Part shown: piece by piece, positions 18,095 through 27,423 of the stretch
Layout: every line of letters begins with the position of its first letter
Position numbering within the stretch: the first letter of the stretch is position 1
Source of the DNA: a virus
Strand: one strand, 5' to 3'
Length of the DNA: 64,000 bases
Virus record (IMG/VR): IMGVR_UViG_3300018890_000002
Span: 1 to 64,000 of that record
Program-made: the position numbers and the translations under genes
The notes under the pieces: model-generated
Seen by the model: only the letters and a program-made list of their open reading frames with translations
Told to the model about the DNA's origin: nothing
The model's database searches: none

Positions 18095-19338
18095 TATTTT
18101 TTCTTTTTATTAGGTTGCCTAAATCCTCTAACTAATCCTACTCCACTACCTAGTAAGCCTCCAGAAGCAGTACCCGCCACACCGCTAGTTAAACCAGATG
18201 TAACAGCTCCAGCTATTTTTTGTTTGAGAGAACCAGGAGTAAGTCTTGCACCTGAAACAGCTCCTTGTAAAGCAGACATACCACCAATAGTTTTAGCTCC
18301 TATTTTAGCGTCGTTACCAATTTTACCCGCTCTCGATCTAGCTCCAGTTTTTCGGAATCTATCTTTTTCTTTATCTATTTGTCTATCAATTAAAGCTCCC
18401 GAGACACCACTACCAACAGCACCAGTAACTCCTCCACCAATTAATCCTGTGACTAAACCTGTTTTTAAGCCTACTCTACTTTTTTTCTTTGGTTGACTAC
18501 TAGGTAAATTAAAAGCAAATTCAGTTATATTATCGTAATCGGAATAGCTATAGGTTTTTTTACCTACTTTAATAGTTTTTCTTTTAAGTAGTTTATTAAT
18601 TCCTGTAGCTCCCGAAGCTAATAAGGAACCTCCTACTGCACCTAAAGCTCCTTTTATTGCTGCACTTTTAATACTTTTTGAACCTTTTAAGCTAGAAGCT
18701 ACTCCAGTTAATGCTCCTACTCCAGCACCTAATTGAGCGTTACGTTTCAATGTTTTGTTACGATCTATTTGAGGTAATCCAAAAGCAAAATTAGAGACGT
18801 TATCAGTAGATTCACTAAACTTACCTTTCTTTTTCTTTCCCATTCTATTCTCTTGGACAAATCCTCTACCAGCACCTACTAAAGCACCAGTTCCAGCTCC
18901 ATTAATAGCTCCAGAGACTCCTCCACTGAGAACTCCTAAACCCGCTCCCAGAAGAGTGTTTTTAAGTTTATCTCTAGCTTCTGCTTTTTTATCTCTGCCT
19001 AATCCAAGAAATCCTTTTTTACGATGAGTGGGAAGACTAGAACCTAATGCAGCTCCAGCTAATCCAGCAGTAATAGCACTACCAATACCTACTGATTTAG
19101 CTCCTAATTTAGCATCATGACCTACTTTACCCAAATGACTTCTTGCACCTTCCTTATCAAATCTATCTCGTTCTTTATTAACTCCTTTAGCAATTAAAGC
19201 TCCCGCGATTGTTCCTACTGGGCCTCCTGCTACAGTGCCAAGACCTGCTCCTACCAAAGGATTAACTCTACTTTTACGTTTAGTCTTATCCTTCCCTCTA
19301 CCAAATTGAGATTGAACGTTACCAATAAAATGAATCAT
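18094..19338 (-). CDS. Large triplicated glycine-zipper protein
   Basis: 414 residues containing three units of hydrophobic tag, basic linker and glycine zipper. The tags are MIHFIGNVQSQF at the N-terminus, NVSNFAFGLPQID near residue 180 and NITEFAFNLPSSQP near 280. A second repeat occurs at about 55-90 (KERDRFDKEGARSHLGKVG, HDAKLGAKS) and again at about 312-350 (KEKDRFRKTGARSRAGKIG, NDAKIGAKT). It looks like a fusion of small neighbours such as 17603-18094. Probably a virion or ejection protein; the assignment rests on setting and composition. Confidence 0.65.
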   Translation of the reverse strand: MIHFIGNVQSQFGRGKDKTKRKSRVNPLVGAGLGTVAGGPVGTIAGALIAKGVNKERDRFDKEGARSHLGKVGHDAKLGAKSVGIGSAITAGLAGAALGSSLPTHRKKGFLGLGRDKKAEARDKLKNTLLGAGLGVLSGGVSGAINGAGTGALVGAGRGFVQENRMGKKKKGKFSESTDNVSNFAFGLPQIDRNKTLKRNAQLGAGVGALTGVASSLKGSKSIKSAAIKGALGAVGGSLLASGATGINKLLKRKTIKVGKKTYSYSDYDNITEFAFNLPSSQPKKKSRVGLKTGLVTGLIGGGVTGAVGSGVSGALIDRQIDKEKDRFRKTGARSRAGKIGNDAKIGAKTIGGMSALQGAVSGARLTPGSLKQKIAGAVTSGLTSGVAGTASGGLLGSGVGLVRGFRQPNKKKK

Positions 19339-19370
19339 ATATTTATCTCTTAATTATTATCTTTTTTCAA

Positions 19371-19961
19371 CTACCAAAGTCGTTCTTCTACACCAAAAAC
19401 TCTAGATCTGTCTTGTCTAAAGTCAAATTCCATATTACTTCTATTATGTTGATACTTACCAATTACAGTATAGTTTCGAGTAATATTATCTCTTCTCTCA
19501 GTTAGTTGAGGAGTAAAAGGAAGAAGTAAAGGATAAGCTTCTCTTATTGCATTATCTTCAGGGGCAAAGATACCGGGGATATAAATACCTGAGCCGATAA
19601 AATATCCTTTAAGTAATTCCTTAGCTTTCTGATAAATAGTAGAACCAAACCCACCATCTCCTCCAAGTGAAGCAATCATTCCTTGATCGTAAAGAGACAT
19701 CATTAGATCGTTAATAACGAATCCTTCTAATATTGGTTCTATTAGTGGAATATCTCTTGGGTCAATAGGTAAGACATAAAGCATTCCAAAATAAGTATCA
19801 ATAAGAGTTTCATTTCTAATGATTAAATCGTGTATTAGTTCAGTATCTAAATTACTAGATAAAACTGATACATTATCACTAGGAATAAGAGAGTTAGTAA
19901 AGACATTAGCTCTTCTACCTAATCGTCTTTGAATCTTTTCAACAGTTATATACTTATACAT
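19371..19961 (-). CDS. Head-tail connector, DUF1320/gp36-like
   Basis: 196 residues from ATG 19961, in a TAATG overlap with the upstream stop; the frame extends 8 codons further but that part lies in the upstream gene. The N-terminal half reads YITVEKIQRRLGRR, then L-D-x-E-L-I-x-D-L-I-I-R-N-E-x-L-I-D-x-Y-F-G and Y-V-L-P, the pattern of Mu gp36/DUF1320 connector proteins. These proteins close the head below the portal. Confidence 0.6.
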   Translation of the reverse strand: MYKYITVEKIQRRLGRRANVFTNSLIPSDNVSVLSSNLDTELIHDLIIRNETLIDTYFGMLYVLPIDPRDIPLIEPILEGFVINDLMMSLYDQGMIASLGGDGGFGSTIYQKAKELLKGYFIGSGIYIPGIFAPEDNAIREAYPLLLPFTPQLTERRDNITRNYTVIGKYQHNRSNMEFDFRQDRSRVFGVEERLW

Positions 19962-20383
19962 TAGATTCCATTCTTCTTTTTCCAATCATCAAATCGGGTA
20001 GCAGCTCTTAAGTTTCTAGCTACATCTAAACCATGCTTCTTATTCCATCTTTGAGCTTTAACTTTATTCATAAGTCCCCCTGCAATATCTTTTTTAATGT
20101 TGAGTCCAGTATTTACTACTCCTCTAGCTTGTTGTACACCTGGTAGTATAGTATTTTTAAAGTAGTTTTTCTTACTCTTATCATTCATAAATATCCCAGC
20201 AGTTTTCATAGCTGCATAAGTCTGTCCACCTGTAACTAATCCTCTTTTAATCTTTTGATGGGTAGTAGCTTTTGAATCTCCAGTAGCAGCTAATGCCCCA
20301 ACCGCTAAGGGAACTAAATATGGGCTATTCTTTTCTATAAATCTCTTACGTTTTTTAGCTGGACTATCAAATGGTCGCCACAT
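19961..20383 (-). CDS. Basic protein, unknown virion component
   Basis: 140 residues, strongly basic, with one Ala/Val-rich hydrophobic stretch (YLVPLAVGALAATG) near residue 25. No Gly zipper as clear as in neighbours. TAATG and single-base overlaps with both adjacent genes show tight translational coupling. No family recognised. Confidence 0.55.
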   Translation of the reverse strand: MWRPFDSPAKKRKRFIEKNSPYLVPLAVGALAATGDSKATTHQKIKRGLVTGGQTYAAMKTAGIFMNDKSKKNYFKNTILPGVQQARGVVNTGLNIKKDIAGGLMNKVKAQRWNKKHGLDVARNLRAATRFDDWKKKNGI

Positions 20384-21936
20384 TAATCTTTCCCCTCTAT
20401 TTGTCTCATCTCTTTATTTATATCATTAATGACAGGTCGAATAAGTCTAGGATATATACTAGGTAAAAGTTGTCCAAAAATAACATAACATACAGCTAGA
20501 AAAGCTAATACCCCTTTTAGGTTTAACTCCTTAAAAAAACTAAGGACATTGACGTTTAATAAATCATCTAATTGGTCTTTTAACTTCTTATTACTTTCTT
20601 CTATTCTAGTTAACTTTTCTCTCATAACATTGTCTTCATTTTTCAGAAAAGCAACGTCATTGAGTAAATTATTATCATTATTATAAAAAATAGTATTATT
20701 AAGTCTACTGATTTCTTCTTCCAATTTACGAATAATTATTTCTGCTTTTATAAGTCCTTCTGGGTTAGAAGTAAGAGGATTATGAATTAACTTAGAAAAA
20801 ACATCATTAGACATTTTAGTATTTTCTAAAGTCTTCAATAGTAAATCGGTTCTTCCTTCCATCTCATCTATACGAGTAGTTAAAAGAGCTTCTTGACTTT
20901 GATCGATTACAGTAGATAAAATTCTCGCTTGCCCATCTCTATTAATTAATCTATTAGACCACTTAGTATCAATGAGAGAACCGTCTTTTTTAGCTAACTT
21001 AAAATTACTAATTACACTTTCTACTTCATGAGCAATTAGTCTATAAATCTGACCTTGCATTTTAATCGAATCTTCATCATTAAAAAGATTAAGTTCAGAA
21101 ATATGTTTCCCTAAAGCTACTTCATTACTCCAACCTAACGTTTCACAAGCTTGTTTATTCCATCTACTAACTTTACAATCTTTATCCCACTCTATTTTTA
21201 TAATTACACTACTGTTAAAACTATCTTCATCTAGGTTTTTAAGCTCTGTTATTTTTGAAGTCATCTCAACTTCTAAAGTAATATCTCTTAAATAACCAAC
21301 AATTTTGGATTCACCATCTTTAGGTATTACACAAGAATGGTCTAATATACTAATAGCTTTTCCTGAACTATGTAGTAGTCTATACTTCTGATAAAAAGAA
21401 GATATTTTATTTTTTATATTTTTTGCTAACTCTTTAGAGAAGAATTCTTTATCTTCAGGATGTATAAGATCCAAATAAGGTCTAGATAATAATTCTTTTT
21501 TTGTATATCCCAATAAAGAAACTACATTATCAGAAATCTCATCTATCTTCTCTTCTTTATTATTAAGCCAACGAATAAGAAATATATAATCTTCTTTAAA
21601 TAGTGTCTCTGCTAATAAAGTATCGGTTTTTTCAGTTCCTACCACTACTATGTAATTCTGATATCTATAACCAGTAAAAATAATTTCTATCTCCCTTTTG
21701 TTTTGGACATCGTTGATAGTAGTAGTTATAGTATTTTCACCTTCATTAAATACTTTATCTAGAAAAGACCTGGTACTATCTGAGTAAGTGTATCCTTTAA
21801 CAGTTTCAAAATTACTTACTGCTTGATTAAGTCTATCTGTCTTATACGAAGGAATATAGTAAGTAATATTATCACTTATATATCTGTAATAATAATTCTC
21901 CCCACATTTTTCAATTAATATACTAAAAACAACCAT
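20383..21936 (-). CDS. Tandem PAS-domain protein with C-terminal membrane anchor
   Basis: 517 residues. A first PAS domain spans about 115-225 (VVSLLGYTKKELLSRPYLDL, IHPEDKEFF, then a PAC strand IVGYLRDITLE). A second spans about 245-355 (RWNKQACETLGWSNEVALGK, KKDGSLIDTKWSNR). The N-terminal 110 residues may form another divergent PAS-like fold. A coiled coil (about 355-460) and one transmembrane helix (GVLAFLAVCYVIFGQLLPSI) end it. There is no kinase, GGDEF or methyl-accepting domain. PAS domains bind small ligands or sense redox or light. Between lysis and connector genes, its role is unclear. Confidence 0.75.
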   Translation of the reverse strand: MVVFSILIEKCGENYYYRYISDNITYYIPSYKTDRLNQAVSNFETVKGYTYSDSTRSFLDKVFNEGENTITTTINDVQNKREIEIIFTGYRYQNYIVVVGTEKTDTLLAETLFKEDYIFLIRWLNNKEEKIDEISDNVVSLLGYTKKELLSRPYLDLIHPEDKEFFSKELAKNIKNKISSFYQKYRLLHSSGKAISILDHSCVIPKDGESKIVGYLRDITLEVEMTSKITELKNLDEDSFNSSVIIKIEWDKDCKVSRWNKQACETLGWSNEVALGKHISELNLFNDEDSIKMQGQIYRLIAHEVESVISNFKLAKKDGSLIDTKWSNRLINRDGQARILSTVIDQSQEALLTTRIDEMEGRTDLLLKTLENTKMSNDVFSKLIHNPLTSNPEGLIKAEIIIRKLEEEISRLNNTIFYNNDNNLLNDVAFLKNEDNVMREKLTRIEESNKKLKDQLDDLLNVNVLSFFKELNLKGVLAFLAVCYVIFGQLLPSIYPRLIRPVINDINKEMRQIEGKD

Positions 21937-21941
21937 TTCAT

Positions 21942-22220
21942 TTATTCTTTCGTTTTGGTAGGGGCAAGCTTAGTAGTTAACAAGCCCACTGGAATACCTG
22001 ACTCTGCACTTTCTCTGATATCATTATTCACTCTCATACGACCTTGACTTACTCCTAAGAAACTAAATGTTCCAATGAGCAATTGAGTAAAATCTTCTTT
22101 AGTCATTTCTTTCTCATATAGGTAATTTACTATTGGTGAGTAGACTACTGAAAGATAAAGTAAGAAAGAAAAGAAAAAAGTCTTAGTGAAGTAAAGAGAA
22201 CGTTTCATTTTACTTTTCAT
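21942..22220 (-). CDS. Holin-like small membrane protein
   Basis: About 92 residues from ATG 22220; an earlier ATG lies inside the upstream gene. Two hydrophobic segments (TFFFSFLLYLSVVYSPIVNY and LLIGTFSFLGVSQG) with a charged turn between and a basic-acidic tail fit a small two-helix holin. It lies directly after the C39-like peptidase, a lysis pair arrangement. The assignment is from topology and context only. Confidence 0.5.
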   Translation of the reverse strand: MKSKMKRSLYFTKTFFFSFLLYLSVVYSPIVNYLYEKEMTKEDFTQLLIGTFSFLGVSQGRMRVNNDIRESAESGIPVGLLTTKLAPTKTKE

Positions 22221-22225
22221 ATTTT

Positions 22226-23002
22226 TTAATTTGCTATATGCACCCAATAATTTCCATCACCTTCAGGAGCGCCTACTTGTTTAATTAATGGGAAAGAATA
22301 TAACGTTTCTTTACCCGCAGTAGGACTATGAATATATCCATTATGAGTAAACTCTCCATAAGGATCGTTAACTATAAATGCACCAACTCCATCATAAGCG
22401 TCATAATCAGAACCAACTAAGAGAATAATATGAGTACCTTCAGTCAAGAATGTTCCTAAAATAACAGGAGCTTTTTTAACAGCATCTTTTATCTCTTGGA
22501 ATGTCCCAGTAGTAATAGGAGTATATTTAACTCCATAACTATTCATAATAGCGGATATGTCTTGGTGAGAAAATCTATCATATCCTAAATCTAAGCATTT
22601 ATTATATAAAGCATCAGGAGTTACCTTAATCTTATAAAAAGACAAGAGCATTGCTACACAACTTAAGAAACAAGAAGTATAAGGTTGATAGTTATTATAT
22701 AGTTGATAATAGTAATCAGTTTTAAGTGAAGTTTTACTATTAGAGCTAGTAACAGGATTTTTAGATTCTTCCGTTATATCAACGTGTTCTTTATAGATGT
22801 ACCAAACTCTAACACCTACAGGTAAATCTTTTAAATTAGATGTAAGTAGTTTAACCTCTAAGTGATTATCTTTTTCTCTTAAAATATCTACTACTATTTC
22901 AGTGTTAATCTCCAACCAATAAAAGTATTTAGAGTCAAGTTCAATGAATGGAATTGGTCTACTCTTAAGAGGAGTTTTATTTATGATTTTTAATTTAGAC
23001 AT
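22226..23002 (-). CDS. C39-like cysteine peptidase, endolysin candidate
   Basis: 258 residues. The N-terminal about 75 residues look like an SH3b-type wall-binding domain (VGVRVWYIYKEHVD). The catalytic region has Q-L-Y-N-N then SCFLSCVAMLLSFY (nucleophile Cys), GTHIILLVGSD (His) and IVNDPYGE (Asp/Asn), the Peptidase_C39_2 order. Phage relatives cleave peptide cross-bridges in the cell wall. No signal peptide, so release would depend on the adjacent holin-like protein. Confidence 0.75.
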   Translation of the reverse strand: MSKLKIINKTPLKSRPIPFIELDSKYFYWLEINTEIVVDILREKDNHLEVKLLTSNLKDLPVGVRVWYIYKEHVDITEESKNPVTSSNSKTSLKTDYYYQLYNNYQPYTSCFLSCVAMLLSFYKIKVTPDALYNKCLDLGYDRFSHQDISAIMNSYGVKYTPITTGTFQEIKDAVKKAPVILGTFLTEGTHIILLVGSDYDAYDGVGAFIVNDPYGEFTHNGYIHSPTAGKETLYSFPLIKQVGAPEGDGNYWVHIAN

Positions 23003-23007
23003 ATTAT

Positions 23008-23409
23008 TTAAATAAGGGTAACTTTAGAAGTGAAATAGCCTTCGTCAATAGTAATTTCTGCGGTATCCGGGAACACGGCTTTAGTAACAAAATAAACTGA
23101 AGAATCTAATTTTGGGTCTAATCGAGTCTGAAGTACTTCCTTTTCTACTAGACCTTTAAAAATAATCTTAGAAGGTTCAGTAACAATAGGAGATAATCCA
23201 CTAAGAGTCCCGTAGTTTCCTACAGCAAAACCAGTAGTAGAAGTATTAGTGAACACAGTAAAATTAACTGATACTCCAACACCTAATAGTGAGGGGTTAT
23301 CTAAGGACTCTAAACTAACACCTAGTGGCAAATCATCCCCTCTAGGAATAACTGAACCAGATAGCTTATTATCTTTCCACTCACGATACGTAACAGTTTT
23401 AATAGACAT
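23008..23409 (-). CDS. Virion protein, unknown
   Basis: 133 residues, beta-rich, few Lys/Glu clusters, no membrane segment. Starts inside the end of the upstream gene (11-base overlap) and ends 5 bases before the peptidase start. Could be a head-proximal connector or decoration protein by position; no family recognised. Confidence 0.6.
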   Translation of the reverse strand: MSIKTVTYREWKDNKLSGSVIPRGDDLPLGVSLESLDNPSLLGVGVSVNFTVFTNTSTTGFAVGNYGTLSGLSPIVTEPSKIIFKGLVEKEVLQTRLDPKLDSSVYFVTKAVFPDTAEITIDEGYFTSKVTLI

Positions 23410-23824
23410 AGAATTCTCCGTTATCAGTAAATTTAGAAATATTTTGAGTAGTCTTAGCTGAAATCATCATTTCGTAATTAAGCTTATGAATTCGGTTAGG
23501 AAATTCTAAAGACTTACTCTCATAGAAAGTAGGAATATCACTTCCGTTTACGTATAAGATAGCCTGAATCTTTTCCACTTGTACTAAGGGAAATACAAAA
23601 CTATCAGTATCGTATTGTTTAAGTAAGATTCCAGTTAGTTGGTGATATATCTTAAATGTCAATCCAATATTATTGATAGTAATTGGTAAAGAAGAAGTAA
23701 TATCTACTATTACTGGGATAGTGTCTGTAATAGAATGACTAGAGTGTTTAAGATATACTTGAGGTCTCTCTTTATAGTTATCTCTAACTACTTGGAGAGT
23801 TGTAACTTTATGTTGTATGAGCAT
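23399..23824 (-). CDS. Virion protein, unknown
   Basis: 141 residues, beta-rich (TIPVIVDITSSLPITINNIG). It is the first gene after a minus-strand terminator at 23829-23860, so the genes below it may need readthrough or their own promoter. No family recognised. Confidence 0.6.
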   Translation of the reverse strand: MLIQHKVTTLQVVRDNYKERPQVYLKHSSHSITDTIPVIVDITSSLPITINNIGLTFKIYHQLTGILLKQYDTDSFVFPLVQVEKIQAILYVNGSDIPTFYESKSLEFPNRIHKLNYEMMISAKTTQNISKFTDNGEFYVY

Positions 23825-23828
23825 CGTT

Positions 23829-23860
23829 AAAAAAATAAGTATAGCTATTAAACCATACTT
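23829..23860 (-). terminator. Intrinsic terminator after the capsid block
   Basis: On the minus strand AAGTAT (23860-23855) pairs with ATACTT (23842-23837) and a T run follows (23835-23829). It lies after the HhH protein gene, so capsid transcripts could be partly terminated before lysis and tail genes. Confidence 0.55.
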
Positions 23861-23884
23861 ACATCATATCTGTTTATTAGCTTT

Positions 23885-24319
23885 TTATTGAAAAGAAAAG
23901 TTAAATTCTTCCCAGCTTTTACCCATAGGAGGTTTTACTTTAGTAGTCAAATCAGTTAAATCTGTGTAAGGCTTATTAGTTACTAATTGAGTAGCAATCT
24001 TTTCACCAATACCTTTAAGTTCTTTAATTTGCTCTAGAGTCATTCTATTAACATCTAGCTTAGATACAATTTCTACCTTACTAGGGTCGTAAAACTTAGG
24101 AGTTAGAGTAGTTACTTGAGGTTCAGTTAAGTGATAAGTTTCATCTGTAATAGAAGTCTCTTTATAAACAGCTACTTGAGTATCATCCTCTATAGTCACA
24201 ACATTCATAGGGGTTAGGTATTCTTTAGGAATTTCTCCTTCCATATAAGCAGTCTTCCTAGCGAACAGCATATTACCCTCTTTAGTAAGAATGTTTTTTA
24301 GCAGAATATATTTTTTCAT
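23885..24319 (-). CDS. Helix-hairpin-helix protein after the capsid gene
   Basis: 144 residues. A helix-hairpin-helix motif lies at about 90-125 (TLEQIKELKGIGEKIATQLV), with the G-I-G hairpin. The N-terminal part is beta-rich. Small HhH or HeH proteins directly after major capsid genes occur in many siphophages and may bind DNA at the head-tail junction. 6 bases separate it from the capsid gene. Confidence 0.6.
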   Translation of the reverse strand: MKKYILLKNILTKEGNMLFARKTAYMEGEIPKEYLTPMNVVTIEDDTQVAVYKETSITDETYHLTEPQVTTLTPKFYDPSKVEIVSKLDVNRMTLEQIKELKGIGEKIATQLVTNKPYTDLTDLTTKVKPPMGKSWEEFNFSFQ

Positions 24320-24325
24320 TGTTTA

Positions 24326-25492
24326 TTATTTTACTTGTTGAGAGTATAGCTGCTTAGGATTCATTGCAATAGGTAGAAAAGTAGCAGTTGCCATTGATAC
24401 GTCTTGCTTAGGATGTTTATTTTGTTCATAAGTAGTTACATAGATACCTGATTTAGGCTCAATAGGAACATCTCCACTACCAACAATTGCAGGAACAGAT
24501 TCAAGAGTAGGGCCAATAGCACTAATTCCCATATCTTCTTTAAGAAATACGAATCGATTGTTATTCAAAAAGTTAACATCGACAATTGAACCGTCAGGAA
24601 GTTGTTCTTGATACTTTTCTTCAAATACTTCTACTTCTGGTAAATCTCTCATTGATAAGAGTTTTCTACCCATATCAGGAGATACTAGACCTAATTCAGT
24701 AGTAGTCAGCTGGCGAGCAGCATCTCTGGTACTCTTTTGCTGTAAAAAATCCTTCCATAACTTACGACTCATTACAATTTTATCTGGCATATAACCATTA
24801 GTATCGTAGTAAGTATCACACGCATCAGATAGATTTTGCAGAGCTTGAGCATTTGCATAATCATTCCACTTATTCAAAGTAGGAGTTACTGTATTTCCGG
24901 TATCAGTAAGAGGAGCAGGAAAATGATTGTAATTAACTCCAGCTTTTTTAAAATCTAGTGATAGAGGAATGCCTGTTCGTGGGTCAGTCATATCAACTGC
25001 ACCAGTTTGAACTACTTGCCATTTCAAGTGATCCATCCGGTCAGTAATACCTCTCAATAAGTCATTCATTTGACCAAAGAGAATAGTAGCTAAGTCAGGA
25101 CTTGAACCAGGAGTTACAGTACCATTAGGATTATAAACCTTTTGAACTTTAATACCTTTAGTAATAGCTAGATTCTGAGCTTCCATCATTTTCCACTGAG
25201 TTTCTTCATCATAAAGACGTGAAGTACCTAGTTTGAATAATGTAGCAGCCATCCTTTCAACTCCACCAAAGCTTACCAATGGAATTTCAGCTCCATAAGC
25301 AACTATTGATGCAGCAGGTGCTACTCGTTTAGTAAGTAAACCAACAAAATCTCTCCCATCAAACATTTGAGTAGGGAAGTATTTATCAATTAGCTTTCCT
25401 CTTTTGAGTAGCATATTTTCAGTTTCATCTACCATAGCCATTACTTGCTTGGCGACAAACCTTTCAGAAAAAAAACTTGCAACGTATGCCAT
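24326..25492 (-). CDS. Major capsid protein, gpE-like
   Basis: 388 residues, the right size for the HK97-fold gpE (phage capsid E) family. It begins with a long N-terminal arm, has a well-spread alpha/beta sequence without low complexity, and ends with KSGIYVTTYEQNKHPKQDVS then A-T-A-T-F-L-P-I-A-M-N-P, matching the conserved C-terminal P-domain pattern of gpE (pre-pro, positive residues, then pro-met-asn-pro). It follows protease, scaffold and decoration candidates as expected. Confidence 0.85.
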   Translation of the reverse strand: MAYVASFFSERFVAKQVMAMVDETENMLLKRGKLIDKYFPTQMFDGRDFVGLLTKRVAPAASIVAYGAEIPLVSFGGVERMAATLFKLGTSRLYDEETQWKMMEAQNLAITKGIKVQKVYNPNGTVTPGSSPDLATILFGQMNDLLRGITDRMDHLKWQVVQTGAVDMTDPRTGIPLSLDFKKAGVNYNHFPAPLTDTGNTVTPTLNKWNDYANAQALQNLSDACDTYYDTNGYMPDKIVMSRKLWKDFLQQKSTRDAARQLTTTELGLVSPDMGRKLLSMRDLPEVEVFEEKYQEQLPDGSIVDVNFLNNNRFVFLKEDMGISAIGPTLESVPAIVGSGDVPIEPKSGIYVTTYEQNKHPKQDVSMATATFLPIAMNPKQLYSQQVK

Positions 25493-25533
25493 ATATTTTT
25501 TATTTATTTATCTTTTTATTGATTAATTTATTA

Positions 25534-26370
25534 CTAAGACCATACTTCTCTAATGTGAAGTCTAGGACACTCATAAGTAATAGAGTTATCCCAGTGAGGT
25601 AAAGCTAATTTATAGATCTTAGCTTCATCAATTACTCCAATAGTATTTCCAGTAATTCCACCAGAAGTATAATCAACTGAGTGAGGAAAAATACCTAAGA
25701 CTTCATCTTGAGGAACTCCAACAACTGAACCAACAGGAAGAGTTCCAGAAGCAGCCCCACCTAGAATAATTTCTTCGGTTTCGTTATCTATTGCTTGAAT
25801 AGTACCAATCGGAGCAGTTGTGAGAACAGTAGTAGTAGGAGTAGTACCAAGAGTTCCACTAGGAGTAAACGTCACAGGAGGAATAGCTGAGGGAGAGTAG
25901 AAGTAGATATTAGCTCCCATAGGTATTAATTCTAATACACTACTAATATCAGGTAGCATATTGAAATACTTAGCAATCATACTAGCTGCTTCTGTAGCAT
26001 TAGCTGCACCAACAGGAGTATATTTAAATGTCTTAGTTTCATTAATAGTAAGACCTGCTTCAGCTACTCCACTCACTGCTAAAACTGCCATTGGTTGACT
26101 AATTTGAAGCATATCTCCTTGAACGAACACATAAGGATTTTTTACTTTTAGTCTACTTCCACTAGGAGAAACAGTTACTTTTGAACGTGGAAGAAATCGG
26201 TGAACTCCATCTTTCTTAGAAACAAAGTGACCTTCTTCTAGTGCTTTTCTACCTTCTTTATTAGGTGAAATATGTTTACCAGTCATTGCAACGTGGTAAG
26301 GAACTCTAATATTTCTGGGATAAGCAATAATCGCTTTTTCAGCGGTAGTCGATCCGTATCTTGCAAACAT
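25534..26370 (-). CDS. Head decoration protein candidate
   Basis: 278 residues, Gly/Thr/Pro/Val-rich beta protein; the middle carries a Thr-rich linker (TPSGTLGTTPTTTVLTTAP). It lies between scaffold and major capsid, where decoration (gpD-like) proteins occur. The C-terminal part contains a turn-rich barrel-like stretch (GVPQDEVLGIFPHSVDY). Assigned mainly by position. Confidence 0.5.
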   Translation of the reverse strand: MFARYGSTTAEKAIIAYPRNIRVPYHVAMTGKHISPNKEGRKALEEGHFVSKKDGVHRFLPRSKVTVSPSGSRLKVKNPYVFVQGDMLQISQPMAVLAVSGVAEAGLTINETKTFKYTPVGAANATEAASMIAKYFNMLPDISSVLELIPMGANIYFYSPSAIPPVTFTPSGTLGTTPTTTVLTTAPIGTIQAIDNETEEIILGGAASGTLPVGSVVGVPQDEVLGIFPHSVDYTSGGITGNTIGVIDEAKIYKLALPHWDNSITYECPRLHIREVWS

Positions 26371-26382
26371 ATAATTTATCTA

Positions 26383-27420
26383 TTAATATTTTTTGAACAG
26401 TAAACGATTTTCAATCATCTTTTCTACTTGAAGTTTAGCTAACTCTTCCTCTTCACTATTGACAGAGAAATTAGCTTCTTTCACATACGATGAAAAGTTA
26501 ATTCTTGGATCTCCACATTTTTCATCAGCTTCTAATGCAAATTGAACAGCATAAAGATGAGTAGCTAAATCAACGTTATTTGCTTCTGCATTTTGAGAGA
26601 AAGCTGCTACTTGGTCATCTTCACGATCAAAAGAACCTAAAAGAAGGTCGTATTTAGCTTTAGATAACCAACGCTCTTGAATTCCTTGTAGAGCATAATC
26701 TGAAATATCAGAGAGACGAGTTTTAAGCTCACTACTTAACTCAAAATCCGCCATTTTAGCTTCTAATTCTTGGACACGTGGATCAATATAAGAATATACT
26801 GCTTCTGCATCTGTAGCTTCCTCAGTATCATCTTCTTCTACTTCCTCTTCTTCGTCTTCCCCATCTTCTTCGTCTTCAGATTCGTAATCATAATCATCTT
26901 CTTCATCTTCCAAGACTTCATTAACGTCTTCTGGGTCTAAATCCCCACGATCAAGAGCAGCCAAGACTTGAAAAGCTAAAGCATCTTCATTACTGGAAGA
27001 AGTAGCGCTATAAAGGTCGTTTAGTATATCAACAAATTCAGGTGTAGGAACTAATTCTCCACTAAATAGTCCTTCAAGTTGTTCTTCATCAATACCTGTA
27101 ACTTGCATAATATCAATCATGCCGTCTTCTAGGGTTTCATAATCATTCTCGATCTGTTCTAGTAATGCAGGAACAAAATAAGTTCTCATATTAAAGTTTG
27201 CGTAATTATTTGTCATTGAATTATTACTATATTCTATTAATTCAGTATCTTTTAATTGAGTTAAATCGGCTAATGATTCTTCTAATTCAGCTAAACTTTT
27301 AATCTTATATTGACTAAACTCAGCTTCATTAATTTCTCGATTGTTATAAGCAGTTTCTAATCCTTCTACAATTTGATTATAGATTTGAAAAGCTTCTTGT
27401 CTTTGTTTTGCTGTTTTCAT
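26383..27420 (-). CDS. Acidic scaffold-like protein
   Basis: 345 residues, largely helical, with a block of almost pure D and E at about 168-205. A segment near 100-130 (DIMQVTGIDEEQLEGLFSGE) looks like a small helix-turn-helix or an XRE-like helical pair. Its position two genes before the capsid and its composition fit a scaffolding or head assembly protein. The protease upstream also carries a scaffold-like tail, so there may be two. Acidic blocks often bind basic virion proteins, which are abundant here. Confidence 0.55.
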   Translation of the reverse strand: MKTAKQRQEAFQIYNQIVEGLETAYNNREINEAEFSQYKIKSLAELEESLADLTQLKDTELIEYSNNSMTNNYANFNMRTYFVPALLEQIENDYETLEDGMIDIMQVTGIDEEQLEGLFSGELVPTPEFVDILNDLYSATSSSNEDALAFQVLAALDRGDLDPEDVNEVLEDEEDDYDYESEDEEDGEDEEEEVEEDDTEEATDAEAVYSYIDPRVQELEAKMADFELSSELKTRLSDISDYALQGIQERWLSKAKYDLLLGSFDREDDQVAAFSQNAEANNVDLATHLYAVQFALEADEKCGDPRINFSSYVKEANFSVNSEEEELAKLQVEKMIENRLLFKKY

Positions 27421-27423
27421 AAG

